Shown: positions 61,401-64,000, counted from the stretch's first letter. The stretch is DNA of 64,000 nt from JAWQFO01 sp033436665 (GCF_033436665.1 NZ_JAWQFO010000001.1:310001-374000), one strand, 5' to 3'. Notes: a model not told the origin generated them from the letters alone. Numbers and translations are program-made.

Positions 61401-64000
61401 ACAACGCATCGACCACGTTGAACAGCAGGTTCGTCGCTTCGTAACCGACGGTGTTGAAGGCCAGCGTCACTCCGACGGCATTGGCGCCCGAAGTCGTGGC
61501 CGTGCTGACACGCGCCAGCAGCGTGCCGCTATTGGTGGCCTCGACCAGCAGGCTGTCGTCGGCGCCGGGTCCGGCATTGACCGTCGCATCCTCGATGATG
61601 GCCGTGGCCGAGTTCAGCACGACGTTGAACGCCACCAGCCCGTTTGCTGCCAGCGACTCGCCGGTGCCCCAGACGCTGCCGCCCGAGGATTCGACGCCGC
61701 TGTCGACCTTGGCGAAGATCGCCGCCGCTTGCTCTGCCGTGACCTCGATGTCGTCGCCGGCATCGACCGTCGAGCCGTCGATCCGTGCCTCGGTGACGGT
61801 GTCGATCTGGTTGCGCGCCACGGTGCCGCCGATGGCGCGGCTGTCGGACTTGGTCAGGTTGTTGCCGGTCGGCACGATCTCGGTCTCGGGCACCTCGACC
61901 CAGAAATCGAGATCGGAAAAGTCGATGGTCGTCAGGTCGACCTGCGTGAAGGCGGCCAGCCCAGTCTCGCCGAGGAAGCGGTAGATCGCGCCAATCTCAC
62001 CGTCTTCCACGGTCCGCACGCGGTCGCCGAAGGCAAGGTCGATGGTGTCGTCAGCGGTGCGTTGCAGCAGGTTGTCCACGACAAAACCCTGGTTGTTGCC
62101 GGGATTGAGCGAGTCCGTGACGACCTCGTATTCGGCATTGAAAACGGCGGTCAGGAAATCGTCGACGACCGAGAGGCCGCCGTCGTTGCTGGTCACCGAG
62201 GACGCGACGACCTTGACGTTTGAAGAGATCGTGGCGTCGTCCTTGGCGTTGACCCGGACATTGCCTCCGATTGCATCGACGTCCGAGCCGTTGCGGATCT
62301 CGGCCTTGGTCGAGGTGGCGACCCGCGCCGTGGCCAGGAGCCCGCTTGCGGCGAACCCGGAAGCGCCGAACAGCAACTCGTCCGAGGCTGTCGAGCTGGC
62401 GGCATTGGTCGTCGTCGCGTTGAGAATGGCCGCCGCCAGCGCGTCGACGGTGACATCCCGGCCTGCCGAGACCGTCGCCCCATCGATCAGCGCCAGCGTA
62501 TCCTGCCGGTCATTAGTGCTGCCCAGCGTGGTCCCGATCAGCGCGTCGAGCGACTCGCCTGCGATGTTGGTGAGATCGAGGCCCACGGCGTTGAAGGCGA
62601 CGCCGAGCGCGATGGCGCCGTTGGACCCGCCGGTGATGTCCGTCGTGCCCTCGGTCCGGGCGTGCATCAACGACAGGTTCTTCGCGGCAACGTCGACGTC
62701 CGAGGCAGCCCCGGTCGCCGAGACGGTCGCGTTGACGATCTGCGCCGTGACGTCGCCGCGCATCTCGTTCACCGACATCACGCCGGAGAAGCCGCCAGTG
62801 TAGGTCTTGAACGGCGCCAGCCGGGCATCGACCGCCGCGACCACGTCCGTGCGCGCGACAAGCTCCATCACCGAGCTGGCCTCGACCGCCACCGATCCGC
62901 CGGTCGCGGTGACCGAGCCGCCATCGATCTCGGCGGTGACCGTCTTGGCGATCTCGTTGATACCGAAGGCGAGACCGAGCGCCCCGCCGCCCTTGGACAC
63001 CTGGATCTCCGTGCCCGGATAGGCGCCGAAGTTGGTGCCGAAATCGACCGAAACGGCATTGTAGGACGCGACGTCCACGGCCCGCACCAGCAGTCCCACT
63101 CCGCCCGCATCGGTGCCGCTGGTGGCAATGGTGCTGACATCGACCGAGGCGCGGGTCTGCCCGGCCAGCGTGTTCAAGGCCTGCTTCGCGCGCGACTCGT
63201 AGCGCGTGTCGTTCTCCGCGATCACGGCGGCACTGACCGCGGTGACGGCGGCGTTCACGTCCGCGATCGCGTCGTCCTTGGCAATCTCGACGTTCGAGTA
63301 TCCGACAAGCGGCGAGGTGACGGTGTTGAAGACGGAACCAGTGTTGTCCGCGACCAGGCCAAAGCCTCCACCCGATGTCACGGTCGCGAGGCCGGCACCG
63401 TTGCCCACCAGCGCCTGCGTTTCACGGCTGATGTCGACGTCGGTGACCAGCACCCCGAGATCGAAGACCGTCGAGATCACGCCAGTCGCCATCTCGAGCG
63501 AAACATCGATGTCGTCCGCGGCCCGGACCAAGGCGCTGAAGCTGCGGCTTTCGGCCACCGGCTTCATGTCGGTATCGAGCGCCAGAAGATCATTCAGCGT
63601 TCCGGCCACGTCAGTGCCCGCATTGATGGTCGCGCCGCCTTCCACGACCGCCTTGGCGGTCGAGGTGACGTTGGCATTGGCCGTGCCGACCACCGAGCCG
63701 TTCAGAAGCACGTTACTGTAATCGACATCGATCGTGGTCGCGGTCGTCGCCTCGATCAGCACCGAGCCGCCGTCGATCGTCACACCGTTCGCCACGCGAG
63801 ACGTGGCCGAGGTCGTGGCATCGGCGCTGACCACTACGACCGGCCCGGACACCAGAGCACTTGCGGAAAGGTCGACCGCGGCGTGACTGTCGATCACGAT
63901 GGCGCCCGAGGCATAGATCGAGCTGTTGACTGTGATGCTCGCAATGGCGGTGCCGTCCGTCGCGCCGCCCAGATTGATCAGGCTGGCAGCCGAGTCGCTG
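31486..64000 (-). CDS. giant repetitive exported protein, at least 10,837 residues (5' end outside window)
   Basis: One uninterrupted frame runs from the window edge to TGA at 31486-31488. The codons from 63999 to 63898 are all sense, so the GTG at 63897 is internal and the true start lies beyond the window. The visible protein exceeds a megadalton. From N to C it has super-repeats of about 380-440 residues (62.6-55.6 kb), solenoid-like Ala/Val/Asp/Thr repeats (to about 47.1 kb) and helical insertions (47.0-43.6 kb). Asp-rich repeats, Calx-beta-like modules, RTX repeats, two LamG-like modules, a metzincin motif and an acidic tail follow. Cysteine is almost absent; I noticed one, near the C-terminus. 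The family resembles marine giant surface proteins, often annotated LEPR-XLL from an N-terminal motif not visible here. Likely an adhesin or surface-layer-type protein, acidic and calcium-binding. Confidence 0.93.
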   Translation of the reverse strand, partial: SDSAASLINLGGATDGTAIASITVNSSIYASGAIVIDSHAAVDLSASALVSGPVVVVSADATTSATSRVANGVTIDGGSVLIEATTATTIDVDYSNVLLNGSVVGTANANVTSTAKAVVEGGATINAGTDVAGTLNDLLALDTDMKPVAESRSFSALVRAADDIDVSLEMATGVISTVFDLGVLVTDVDISRETQALVGNGAGLATVTSGGGFGLVADNTGSVFNTVTSPLVGYSNVEIAKDDAIADVNAAVTAVSAAVIAENDTRYESRAKQALNTLAGQTRASVDVSTIATSGTDAGGVGLLVRAVDVASYNAVSVDFGTNFGAYPGTEIQVSKGGGALGLAFGINEIAKTVTAEIDGGSVTATGGSVAVEASSVMELVARTDVVAAVDARLAPFKTYTGGFSGVMSVNEMRGDVTAQIVNATVSATGAASDVDVAAKNLSLMHARTEGTTDITGGSNGAIALGVAFNAVGLDLTNIAGESLDALIGTTLGSTNDRQDTLALIDGATVSAGRDVTVDALAAAILNATTTNAASSTASDELLFGASGFAASGLLATARVATSTKAEIRNGSDVDAIGGNVRVNAKDDATISSNVKVVASSVTSNDGGLSVVDDFLTAVFNAEYEVVTDSLNPGNNQGFVVDNLLQRTADDTIDLAFGDRVRTVEDGEIGAIYRFLGETGLAAFTQVDLTTIDFSDLDFWVEVPETEIVPTGNNLTKSDSRAIGGTVARNQIDTVTEARIDGSTVDAGDDIEVTAEQAAAIFAKVDSGVESSGGSVWGTGESLAANGLVAFNVVLNSATAIIEDATVNAGPGADDSLLVEATNSGTLLARVSTATTSGANAVGVTLAFNTVGYEATNLLFNVVDALFATDLGPQDPSDATAKIRNSSVSAGGAVEVLAGNTAQIDAKIDTEASSNAAAFFGASAMAAAGVLASNMLSGKALAAVEDSDSSDGLETVAAGSLTVAARDAAIVSSQTTIITGTTKNNDLGTGILETVAGALLDDYSYSSTSGPQALDFGAKVRLASDFDVANTADLSLTETTRGTRGIVYQFMGQASDFASGGAFWDAAANSGTGGPMDLDAIDYNDLQWWKPLSETNVVPKAIVNAALKGLSAATGRDLSGSAKAYSALVVRNDVRGGAEARISGMDVDTTGAITVSATEAAVLTALDASQMNSTTSKGGVIVTNQVNSSAEAVVERSDLTTTGAMGDVNVTALNVAQLEATALSEMTSASKGISVVIALNSVGYDSSNIFFQLADALLGSDYLIEETPVRSQAYIEDSAVNAAGDLAVTALSRDVEAVLAETYTPQGETFDLSYAQGLDDAGDVDVDLDTAVEDAEQDAAFLQQLKDDLAAAGLTTEGALSVETLAPQDLWFVSDDSGRTWQIKRTTNDTGTTVLEVASVNLIDAQVGNEVTQATKNDRVVVDAAVSAVQTLIDPAKPLKWGSSGMAAGGTLTSNRINSETKAWISETSADYDISQTLDQVAIGDRVALADGSVVEYLGGVLQGDATPASLTQNDLILITADLAVSGFAQGDVVSFTGTDIPVFNPSLSLEDYIEANAGQFAAFDSQRVADFLYTSRAVPVSLLAGDLIRIHEDLAISGFSAGDIVKYTGPDITDIDDDVSDLSAPFTYDDNGENALYTLAEFIELNAGLFSTVGVQQRIALAADIAANAQLWANVAAVGTGNTSAAGSLMVRAEDSANIIADSQLALSSAVENNIDGLLALISDEIGTDYDYTTRSGSVVVEEGERVLLGTNYIGSVGATGQIWEWNGPFPLNVDLSTDFLALEMSEDDGLLWDRVDTDLQPSDAFPNFGNLAPSDSRAIGGTISVNDARGAVEAFIDSRTVVASDVSVSAEATTTILANQISDISSSGGSAWGTGTSLAVNGQIATNIVLSEADAYITDSDITANGAAGAGDVEVDARNTSILDATLQMTTSTGDTGVGIALSFNSIGWKASNILFNLVDTIVGDPFISEELFDGLDASEARAWIAESAVSAAGAVRVEAASQELLNATTSNATTSAASALVNAGGTAAAVTVSSNKINGAAKAWIEDGGRETTPQIDAVSGLRVAARDDIQAYANTSLTSESSTSNDGGAGVLQETLNDQRTVDWEARSTPGQLVDLKFGDLVRVATGHSDANAADQVYQYLGASDDGYGQALDLSGVTFSGDTNPTALDYWRPLLSNSIVPQGLNVTESDSTAVAGIIVYNELRGETDAWIEKVHVRATDGAIEIEAIENAVMRVETDSSASSSGGSAYGSGTSLAINGVLSTNVMIASADAYAKDARLTAEDGGNGTDGAGDVTVSAMNTADMEATTKAATATGDTAVGLVLAFNSVGYSPLPSVFLAAEVLTGDVGITDGANNRLFGPRPAIAEAYLMDVRADADGALTVEADNQARIVAETSNETTSAASALVNASGKAINGVLALNRVNGGARAYIGEANFRQDDADLWGLQWVEKGDRVELSDGTIYEYSGETGRIELKTGIFAGSDWTDVSEGTPYDNIVSADGGVAVRAEDGARQEEDGSFLPTIDAKNSVLTTSTVTNDAGLNIVLTEVSEALNDYDFTTKSGAQFIESGRKVYVDSAFDETRGERGALYLYLGLGETIDLGAENFNNATSVGKWFKIDPVDLTNITGALTDLGINLNVTASSGTAVGGLIALNDVRMRTEALIDSTNLAATGGDVTVDAVERAEIVATNVGDTSVSGGSFFSGGGTSLGVTAMIATNIVGADAIAVIRDSEVGDSTDAIGGDVRVSADNTGKIDSSIDVSTTVQGGGTSIGVGVVLAFNSIGVGDQNFLSATADALVGTDLTPRDPIKAYAAIEGGSVEATGDIEVLADNTLDIDATIDNSSLATSISLANNTSVTVSPIITLNRGATETTARITGAGKVEAGGDIVVAATDMSSILSETFASSVSASVGTGNAISVGVAAAINRNEIDAVVDAGILNSGTALAPVSATSGAILVQATQDSEIIARARAASVALSASLGSSVGVSGGGAIAVNSITGGTTARIEGGYVQANSADLSGGTTVWADSVTVYAGLNVLADSAARIEAEVVAVSASAGLSSGNATQVALGVSVAENSIGIGGQSVTADFNTDTGNTALPSTGVVNNGDVVYINTGPRSGQYFEYVGDLPLDVAASGLSLELQDYTNPTLWKRVGLVEAGMATSATINGATLLEEATDDPSDVIVAASGEQSILAAVAAGAVALAGSGGAATTVTGAGAFARNRIASDTKASVIGAAGVTMDTGDLSVLAQDGSSIQSYVGAAAVAASGSSATSVAVSLGLSLSFNEVTNEVEASIEDAPLLTVRGDLTVRADTLASPVFTEASADLQTRTTAADLDDATEQEGVDSPDGVDYTVEAGDVSGFFDAIGAIAIGTYDSVLHAFADFVDDLRIVDSLMKDMRDAGVLISWADLPRIAKASDGDGWVVTTIDGRVFNVGFAANGDLEVTQATISSLAGAAAISASFSGASAVGFAGAGAYSENVINTATTAHVTGSDITVGDRAAPEFKGDVEVIATSEAEITTLVLAAALSFAGGGGTGIGASIGVSIARNLIGKERDGSDGTAEVQAYILNSDVDANGALTVDARAAQEIDSLVVAGSVAVAGAGGVAGGIAGSGVFVENTIDVDVAAFIKDDGNDATSGDPAIKAESLEVLASNESTIETFAGAIAVSAAIGASGAFSVSLGVSVARNTIDGSVEAFIEDVDGKVETTSGDVTVQATDDADMTVVAAAASVAIAIDSVTSVAVAGAGAWAENVLNSTTKAHVTGSDVVSAGDVSILASSDGLVRATIVSVAAAVAASGGAGVGVALGVAVARNLVGYEAGGAIGAKQGFQLYDTSDAAVGDLYAGDRVKILDGVRRGDVYEYVGARYGDDADESAALDMKEQDFANSDVWRLVNLTPRGTVVEAYLEDGSVEARGGAATNADAAGTVTIDAATTQDIVATVVALTASVSGGSIGVAVSGSGAAAENRIGTTVKAYVDGTGDQAATDVTADTLTIEASDDSTIDSFVAAAGIGAAFGANGVAVALGVSIAINEIANEVEAKILNADQIDIGAGGVTVKAASPETAGDIADLSGVSGISAAALDDATGTDVDEIDDKGTDSESDDETKFNSADQSADRALKLALWEALTGKTRPAGAADANALADKLRITVTQEEDTSPGDAESRDEDETRGVAWSFVDELGRSYNIVYNAISGDWEGTRANISAVSAAAALTIAGSAGFSAGVSGAGAVALNSIRSNVAAHITGTTLVDSEGDVTVDADSRSEINAIVVAAALSAAVGTAGVGASLGLGFAQNYIGYDLDGNRDRTAGKVSAYIADSSVDAAGDLVVDARGEQVIKSLLISGAAALSGGAVGVSIAGAGAFGTNRIAATISAYIDGDGASGIAADNVFVEAEDVSRIEAFTGALAIAASFGGAAFSVSLAVADATNTIGTETTASISNADDFVRARDGNVVVDAMDDAQIKAVSAAASLSFAAGAVAGAVAGGGAQAHNVILSTTTATIDQGSVVEAQVRPVDVSAGLEFVAKTGAIGSTAKIIRTSGSWSADDFAAGQEILVTGTGLNDGTYVVQSITNGGKTLNLRIDFDLVDQTAADFSAATAATNSSKLDFRTIATASGSRPEIAWLDGAGNWTTDGFQAGYYVDVTGFDDTVDGTYLIDAISGDGETLFLDAGGDFQGDFKLNFNRIASVSITDRTGLAINPLGEGDISVTATGDAEIDALVLSASASLAVGAVGIAASLGSSSALNSIGAESFNINSDFDKNAGSVLPTAGVFASIDGATVTANGDVTVDAQATASIDAIVLGFSVAAAGGFVGAAGAVMASDALNTIGYGVAAQIANATVTADIVTVEATDDADIRSYTGAASIALVVAGFGGSVSAAEAVSGNYVANVIEASVSGSDVTAGTLDVDARDTGSIAAIGAAAAVSAGGIGFSVSAGGVSTVAVGDSVLRGFVTGTSTDTIDVDGAVTVDADSAFWASSRSGVASVSTSLASLAASGSNAIADVRPTVQAYADGATYQVGQLLVEAFAGGGAEAIAFGLSVSTGLSMGASLSRAEFEADIDAYVGGDITADTVSAVAELGEGSLVDLYGLRGSAPAGNTYSKATSSSGGLLLGAASVNAYADMQSNVRAAISDAADITADVVSTSAINRSFNRADGNANAGGLVGAGSSSAYVTSNATTLSEIGEDAMVSARILTVSANGVDDNRSDAETGSGGLVAGSAGEANTTTNSRTEALIGKDSTVVADTLAFTAVHDAIFNGKVDSDSGGVIAGSGAVTQHTVDSDVFTRIEDGASASEGASVTARDLLMTATNIVSKPDIGANIDGDTGGLAAAASADSEMNVYVETVVEVGRHAALAQSGELLTAGQFVLSALNKFDVNDTVNLFTAGALSGAGAFTVFDVKQNLAKVRFDTDSSVVSVGDMDVSANGEAVISLQSNSETYGAATVAIGRSIIRMTPNDVSNENNIQPTNFISVGDGATILAGGDLVLRAGANANVEADFYELEARTDNFAGSAIPIDNLDAQAQLFLSNKVQIGDTANATAQQLATVESLQDLTIIADDLGSADLTAQAKGVNWASAATDGVNAALGGNTETFDGTTSLEAWGEVVNHGLLKTGAERQKYLVLEGISGTSDGGEILDPGEAANQIVTVDAYGQGGMADGLAPDIGFTVGTEQVQSSLEKAWRDAQENLNRYLVIANDGLTNNSDPYDEYVNPALVEFYDLEMRRLERQMLEEFSAVALELVPNGLDVEGQEILRSDYATEQEYLEAIFEFDNGEITGLKANVVIQPIEQYAVTVTIDPTVAQAGIIKIFGDQLYGTGSFDAPGDAVIDIVNNTAAFINITVLEIPEVNGGVTFNGIVISDPDPTFADIANQNATIRAENKINVDDDNENNDLKDDEPALTIEPGPRRSTETPAFTSIFGTGDLNDPDAALPQIRVENTYNVLNAGTADLPPWPDIIVSGALVTDSDGIPVLEGITNLRGNVILKTLQSGQGDIVIEAPVTAKNLTVIAGGSVFIEGITAYNVEGEPASIWNDFTGTNFQNTGTLNAERSAAARAAYEAYLNDLIVPSDEPSLSAGRISIDAEFININGIIESGKEDYALTLDDKVRDQIQALEDDGTETGIVVLETDNEDFAVRYNVALNEVLIEELRPRGGFVDLTGHILNTQQGEIRVFGGYADIDITNDMVFSSGLDVDLVIKRIDASERGSGSLIIKDRTKGSSTGTQQVIDANGNLVTETVEVPYASIYQVDENGQVTLNVDGVDQAVAQGQKTFSYDVTEGWRYGWSVGLSERTVTETTYGTSKWLNIDALARDPGNVIDGPDVTPLGPPELIDNSNYYFKVDSNDSRYDEGGQFNADAYTYASRVINNSSNTTTERWTESSWYGKKTYYTKETTTSFDTTIFTHTIKADYDLNIVFTGQAAATIDVDGGAADVILRGGIQNDTGTTRIVTSGAIVSEGSSATVQGVNVTLGDTGGLSEDEIGSSVTPVYVDLEGGVLNADAAGDIFIEETDGEMVLGAVSAGGDVVLTADGTMRAENGSSQVSGNSITLVSQRGDVGEAEGSGQGRLRVDMGTAEADKFNASGGSVYVAEQTGDFAVELIAATTDVEIEVVSGDLLDANRVESVDDRTVQELRGGVWSQLKLTDGVFVSVGDDGIMDTDDDVYESVKVQETFDALKAAKEAEYDTYWQMRIAETGQSDGVDGFRLGPSETLSLTATQEAEYRSFYAAQLGVPTTDQQVTNAITTLLNTRSEEFRTLQQTYADLDGDGTDEAYDPDFVATLTQEEMDKLRSGIRLWSEEELLAGIGAGLLNPVSDTQTTIEDPNVTAGGAVTLVVSGDIGRTSGEAYIEIAGTSVDLTDEQRVILGAAERTDLFYLTTDRIVGEGAFEFDDKGDFDASNDEYSIRFTDARIDDLDEPVFGNLIPVADLATIFKAGDVLQLEGATGNATEEGPFYRILSVTSDTIVLDTSANPALTEIGAFSDIKISALALDPLGVDAEITGAEITGGDTILAPNGTFDGFLVGMKILLSGDIDDATANDSESLYVVTAVGANGESLTLEDEAGNAPGLTNVVLSDTPGAEETLKVDQFVELAAVQVQLREDFDVNVGAGGINGSAGGEFFLGSEGSIVLGQIEAGSDARVKAAQSITNGTQDGTYNVKSGDLILEAGQGSIGGPGTNEQIFVDVADGSTLTLRAESNIYVEELVGDMELATVFSKAGNVSLEAATGSIVDGLDTDFVNIEANDVTLIADDEIGDLAGDNALEIRARVDGLPRSGGAPGSNGKLNALAENDIYIFEAVGDMTVEDVQSTSGDVKLKAAVSILEYDTTDLTAKVKGFNVELEAVGGFIGGAADANLDIDTRFGISNAQALSDGLLDTEGTFTSSSFKNTYVKETLGDLYLTSVGVLEVGDGTTTAFITSALGAIYNGAAANVSNVTGGRAFLSANSNVGKESNRLYTTIGVIQAISTTGSTWVYNDGDLDAENFNGGGSSVSAGGEVDIVADSPITVLSDIVAGQNGQPDGDITLTATDDVDTEADFIRIAGGVTVSTANGDINLRAGDGVLIDTDATAGNARVVASGDVTIVTDYGDADAVSPDGDDVIVAGEIVAGGTVSISTGESADQVIIADADDSGSLATITADALVITTGELADEVLFEAGAVVMLASFLRIATGDEADTVTIGGANASGSATVTVSSGLGAATDSVEIETGAGDDVITIDGVLDVTGETLVDTGSGADDVTVNGTAMLGGDSLLRTQSGADEIVVNGSLDALAFDLTIETGDEDDLILVTALGSVEAGLLTIAMDGGEDTLQVTGGAIDVTTLDVDMGDADDLARLDGADIVATANATIRAGALYDLVDIDGGTIDVGGTLTILGEGGEDRILIDTTAITAAVTLISGGDDDDTISLVDLVALHGVTTLEGNDGADSIFVTRLPTQLAGDSLRIDGGQDSDDVFIQTWGSETGVTKSTDYIIDVSDSGDPNRGADTMVVYGTGEQDIFLSRKGFVALMHGDKDEIRDPDAERPDTVERINYDRTINGRITLEGLGNDDLFVTDDNSTIMTFDGGDGNDEFQIGQVFGLDPSIAGNMGIAAGDEIDAVQITRGWLSNGVSFPSVFYGGEGADTFTVYSNRAVIRLEGEAGNDTFVVRAFLRVSDNTDTGEFTTEIAAGDGADEIQYNINAPVDIDGGDGFDTVVVIGTEAADNFVVTEDGVFGAGLNITLSGTEEVIEIDGLEGDDTFFILSTNANAVTHVIGGLGNDTFNVAGDVTAQIDSADVDGRSSIINHGASSTDGNAYDDIFVPGIGVTVADENLGLVLIDEENSDGSTRVSEQRADDGSIVTDYYEVSLSTAPVGPVHVTVSAARSSSADRDQDTPSASGAISYDFNAVATTITRASGTWAAEGFDVYMSIRVTGTRDNDGVYKITGISGDTLTLAKRTQDPALTDETLAADGVEIIALPADTVLVSDAQSGGYTDAIVLTFDDSNWNIIQKVYVQAVDDAAEEGQRKVFVAHSVFAEDAADKARFDGVAVRDVQVIVDDNDKPSLVIEESFEETFVVEGNATTGLTDTYEVSLSRPTDPGETVTVTIALDDGPIEANAGDLNLASLNDTDGSANTVTLVFGVGGQAWNQAQTITVSAPTGEVESLERLTLVHTATSSGSGGSFADVDTETIRVEVVDGDSAGVVVRDTNGGTRVVLDGDDSDGVDTSKTDTYTVRLATAPTEDVTITLYNDQQVGFVQPSADVSVVTVADTVAGPTRGLSFVAATEDDRAAIIRDDGIDWRDAGFFQGLVFEIVSSAANDGVYQIAEISPDGSKLVLTSEFDLVGGTAVDGARLFAEAGQITFDVDETTGMPDPAWYQGIAVEIAGDEDYEPTAADFFTKRFEPEDHLLSKIAGPLVINGGTTDADRSLNLAVMLPTETPVAPIDVEIVTNESNSADRLNIFNDTSNDDDTGSMTTTGNSFPDLDGARETIALLNGFGMGTGTVTFDISEAQDGSEKLVFSDGIAYGNIEIMELMLGKGDDTLLIEDTNRFSDRTDDDLARDEGGIPTAPVSLVHGGGGSDTITVTGGAGPESLLVIYGDTSADGSRYDYLGGAPTGNANGFDNAGDDYIDASALVLSGTPVGGNVGLTIYGGAGDDEIHGSQHGDHIAGGSGNDLIFGYAGDDHLYGDNGFNMDLETRFLEIVDGWDIGLEPDLRFLKGADDLATGSDRIVAGLGDDIVIADLGRIDQVEDTLRLATTAFVTAAYTTRPDRGSDDEILGNDYDGLGATQNDPTQPNHDPSAVVTGDEDLGDGNDVILAGTSDGPDGDSIIAGNGANIVLGDNGAVEFIASATGAVGMATRIAATDVTEGAEDSIITGADRDIVIGGTGADVIAAGADNDLVFGDHGQVIAAQGQWIDVGLLPLDAEDYATQFAFSSIATTAADGGADDIIHAEAGDDIVIGGQGADQIFGADGDDDLIGGHNVDLNQGNAPDGGPGQADGGDDIDGGAGYDVILGDNGFVVRGLGNISPQFQAHSGAIYGEGGEGIAGDDRIAGPDGETLVVFDPLGAANPDAAAPVARLVTVFDHSDTARGDEHGDDYIAGGAEDDMIFGQLGDDIIQGDGTIDFGFDAETDEATARISDRRDTTPDAISVFRDAEGYLVTDKVSTDDWAGEGRDGADYIEGGGSAQGADATGDLILGNLGQDDIVGGSSTMFGLDGDEALRPDGEDLIFGGSGTEIDRNNDATATHARDADVIAGDNADIYRLVDAVTAGYLSFAYDDGYGEQIVVRSVKLIDYTPGGPLFDDDATPDNGAADEIHGETGDDSIYGMSGSDILYGDAQDDDLIGGWGHEWISGGTGQDGILGDDGRIYTSRNDTTAEALHGVDGIDEGDLDREITTPGRAQVAVINVSGALKKEVNLTPYYYDTDQNTVPHTDAEDADDILFGGWDDDFIHGGFGDDAISGAEASAESFVVVLDENRDFVLPGGALISTGWDRPSNPGDALRFEAVRGGEFGAYDEIDPRRLIATGDGNGFILNFEADDGRLVEPGFYTDGDDVLFGDLGNDWLVGGTGRDTGWGGYGNDLINMDDDLSTADSTDTHVSYEDRAFGGAGRDYMIANTGGDRLIDWTGEFNSYIVPFSPFGLATVSRSPSPGVQNFLYDLSRSQGADDTRAGDTDITALDRNGEPEGEIGLVIQRDSDWQDQTGAPDDPQPGNIPGGPRDVLRSASFNNGNGNGGNQVDDGTLNAQGFLADTGSWATSGGRLTVAPQQIGQDAVSIWNVGEYLPSYFEVTAEIIAEKPTGGYKANAYVIFDYQSPTDFKFAGVNISNDKLEIGYRDATGWHVLEQDNAKLRPNVSYDIKVAVNGLAITVLVDGRDVFSLAFAPRIVDGYAYGLNSGFIGLGASNARASLDNVQLLVLPPDLKPQAEESFDEAGTGFFAETTGSWTTAGGILTGTATGNAPALALAPIEAGANYVVRLEAEVDRDTGGALVFDYYSAVDYKFVRLGADGDVEIGYMTGAGEVITETVSGPLLTPPGADPDFATLRITMLAGTVDVAVDGQAVVAETFFGVTADGRVGLMSDGVSRFGSATLLTNDPAYDDTLLATTTGTGAEALTAANVAAVRAEVIARLDEAYALTAAERDILAGVVIRIEDLDGVLVARTEEDEAIVLDRDAAGHGWFIDPTPADDVEFTAGGVIGIDLISVLAHEFAHILGREHGEDGLMTTYIETGDRLIGADGSLAETEVPATEPEPSEETRQPDAPIVATSAERPTIQQVISAIQSSEIVIDFGKGNGKGRNAPQENTFVYDDETDSFVRSDQPPATVPGADALCHLLDNDGSVFAYVDRNGALWTIDDLEENAGGLADPEPDDWIYQSNV
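31890..32310 (-). other. metzincin-like zinc protease segment near the C-terminus of the giant protein
   Basis: The motif HEFAHILGREH (31969-32001) fits HExxHxxGxxH exactly, with Glu as general base and three His zinc ligands. GLMTTYIETG, 3 residues later, is a candidate Met-turn (LM). It is preceded by DAAGHGWFIDPTPADDVEF, a pattern that accompanies such matrixin-like segments in other giant bacterial surface proteins (recalled, not searched). The first His is about 171 residues from the C-terminus. It could perform self-processing or release. The domain is short, so it may also be catalytically minimal. Confidence 0.7.
32310..33440 (-). repeat. two LamG/concanavalin-like modules in the giant protein
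   Basis: Two tandem units of about 170-190 residues share a pattern. The first has GFLADTGSWATSGGRLTVAP and VIFDYQSPTDFKFAGVNISND, ending VDGRDVFSLAF. The second has GFFAETTGSWTTAGGILTGTA and LVFDYYSAVDYKFVRLGADGD, ending VDGQAVVAETFFG. The shared F(L/A)(A/E)xTGSWxTxGG and (V/L)xFDYxSxxDxKF strongly suggest duplication. Jelly-roll lectin-like folds of this kind often bind carbohydrate. Confidence 0.65.
33740..36670 (-). repeat. RTX-type Gly/Asp nonapeptide block in the giant protein
   Basis: About 2.9 kb is dense in GGxGxDxhx-type repeats, for example IYGGAGDDEIHG, IAGGSGNDLIFGYAGDDHLYG, GGTGADVIAAGADNDLVFG and GGYGNDLINMDDD. Spacers of 30-80 residues interrupt the runs. RTX repeats bind Ca2+ in a parallel beta-roll that folds outside the cell. 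Their C-terminal location matches type 1 secreted proteins, yet no ABC exporter is encoded nearby. Confidence 0.85.
37220..39150 (-). repeat. Calx-beta-like modules in the giant protein
   Basis: At least four segments share the pattern (V/D)xxxTDTYxVxLxxxPxxxVTVT. Examples are VTDYYEVSLSTAPVGPVHV, LTDTYEVSLSRPTDPGETV and KTDTYTVRLATAPTEDVTI. They are followed by strands such as LVFGVGGQAWNQAQTITVSA and LTFDDSNWNIIQKVYVQAV. This fits Calx-beta or related Ig-like folds that build extended, Ca2+-stabilised stalks. Confidence 0.6.
39200..41350 (-). repeat. Asp-rich short repeats in the giant protein
   Basis: Units of about 35-45 residues pair a strand such as LLRTQSGADEIVVNGSLDA, LTIETGDEDDLILVTALGS or VDTGSGADDVTVNGTAML with a turn carrying two acidic residues. 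The pattern xxGx(G/E)(A/D)Dx(V/I)xVxG resembles degenerate RTX or hexapeptide-type solenoid turns and grades into the Calx-beta block. Confidence 0.55.
43620..47030 (-). other. central segment with helical and aromatic-rich insertions in the giant protein
   Basis: This differs from the rest of the protein. It has predicted helical stretches rich in Glu, Lys, Tyr and Leu at about 43.62-44.06 kb (FDALKAAKEAEYDTYWQMRI, EEFRTLQQTYADLDGDGTDE) and 46.69-47.03 kb (EKAWRDAQENLNRYLVIAND, DLEMRRLERQMLEEFS). Between them is an aromatic/Thr-rich stretch near 44.85-44.95 kb (ERWTESSWYGKKTYYTKET). It could be a hinge or a folded head within an otherwise repetitive fibre. Confidence 0.5.
47100..55500 (-). 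repeat. solenoid-like Ala/Val/Gly repeats in the giant protein
   Basis: Successive modules of about 110-150 residues carry a glycine/alanine-rich strand pair (for example VGASLGLGFAQNYIGYD, VSLGVSVARNTIDGSVEAF) and a turn (DVTVQATDDADM, DVTVDADSRSEI). The consensus is roughly AxIxxxxVxAxGxVxVxAxxxAxIxAxxxAxxxA followed by GVGxSLGxxxAxNxI. This suits a beta-helix of the filamentous-haemagglutinin kind. Confidence 0.6.
55600..62650 (-). repeat. large super-repeats (about 1.1-1.4 kb) in the giant protein
   Basis: Six copies of a landmark of the form xFNxxGxxxxNxxxxxxDALxG occur near 62.56, 61.43, 60.26, 58.14, 57.00 and 55.63 kb. Examples are LAFNTVGYEATNLLFNVVDAL, IALNSVGYDSSNIFFQLADAL and LSFNSIGWKASNILFNLVD. 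Spacing is about 1.13, 1.17, 2.12, 1.14 and 1.37 kb. Between landmarks most copies carry the same order of elements, including a variable GDRVRxxxxx...YxFxG-DL...W insert. Part of the identity is retained in DNA: the same 26-nt stretch occurs at 58529-58554 and 61823-61848. Confidence 0.75.
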
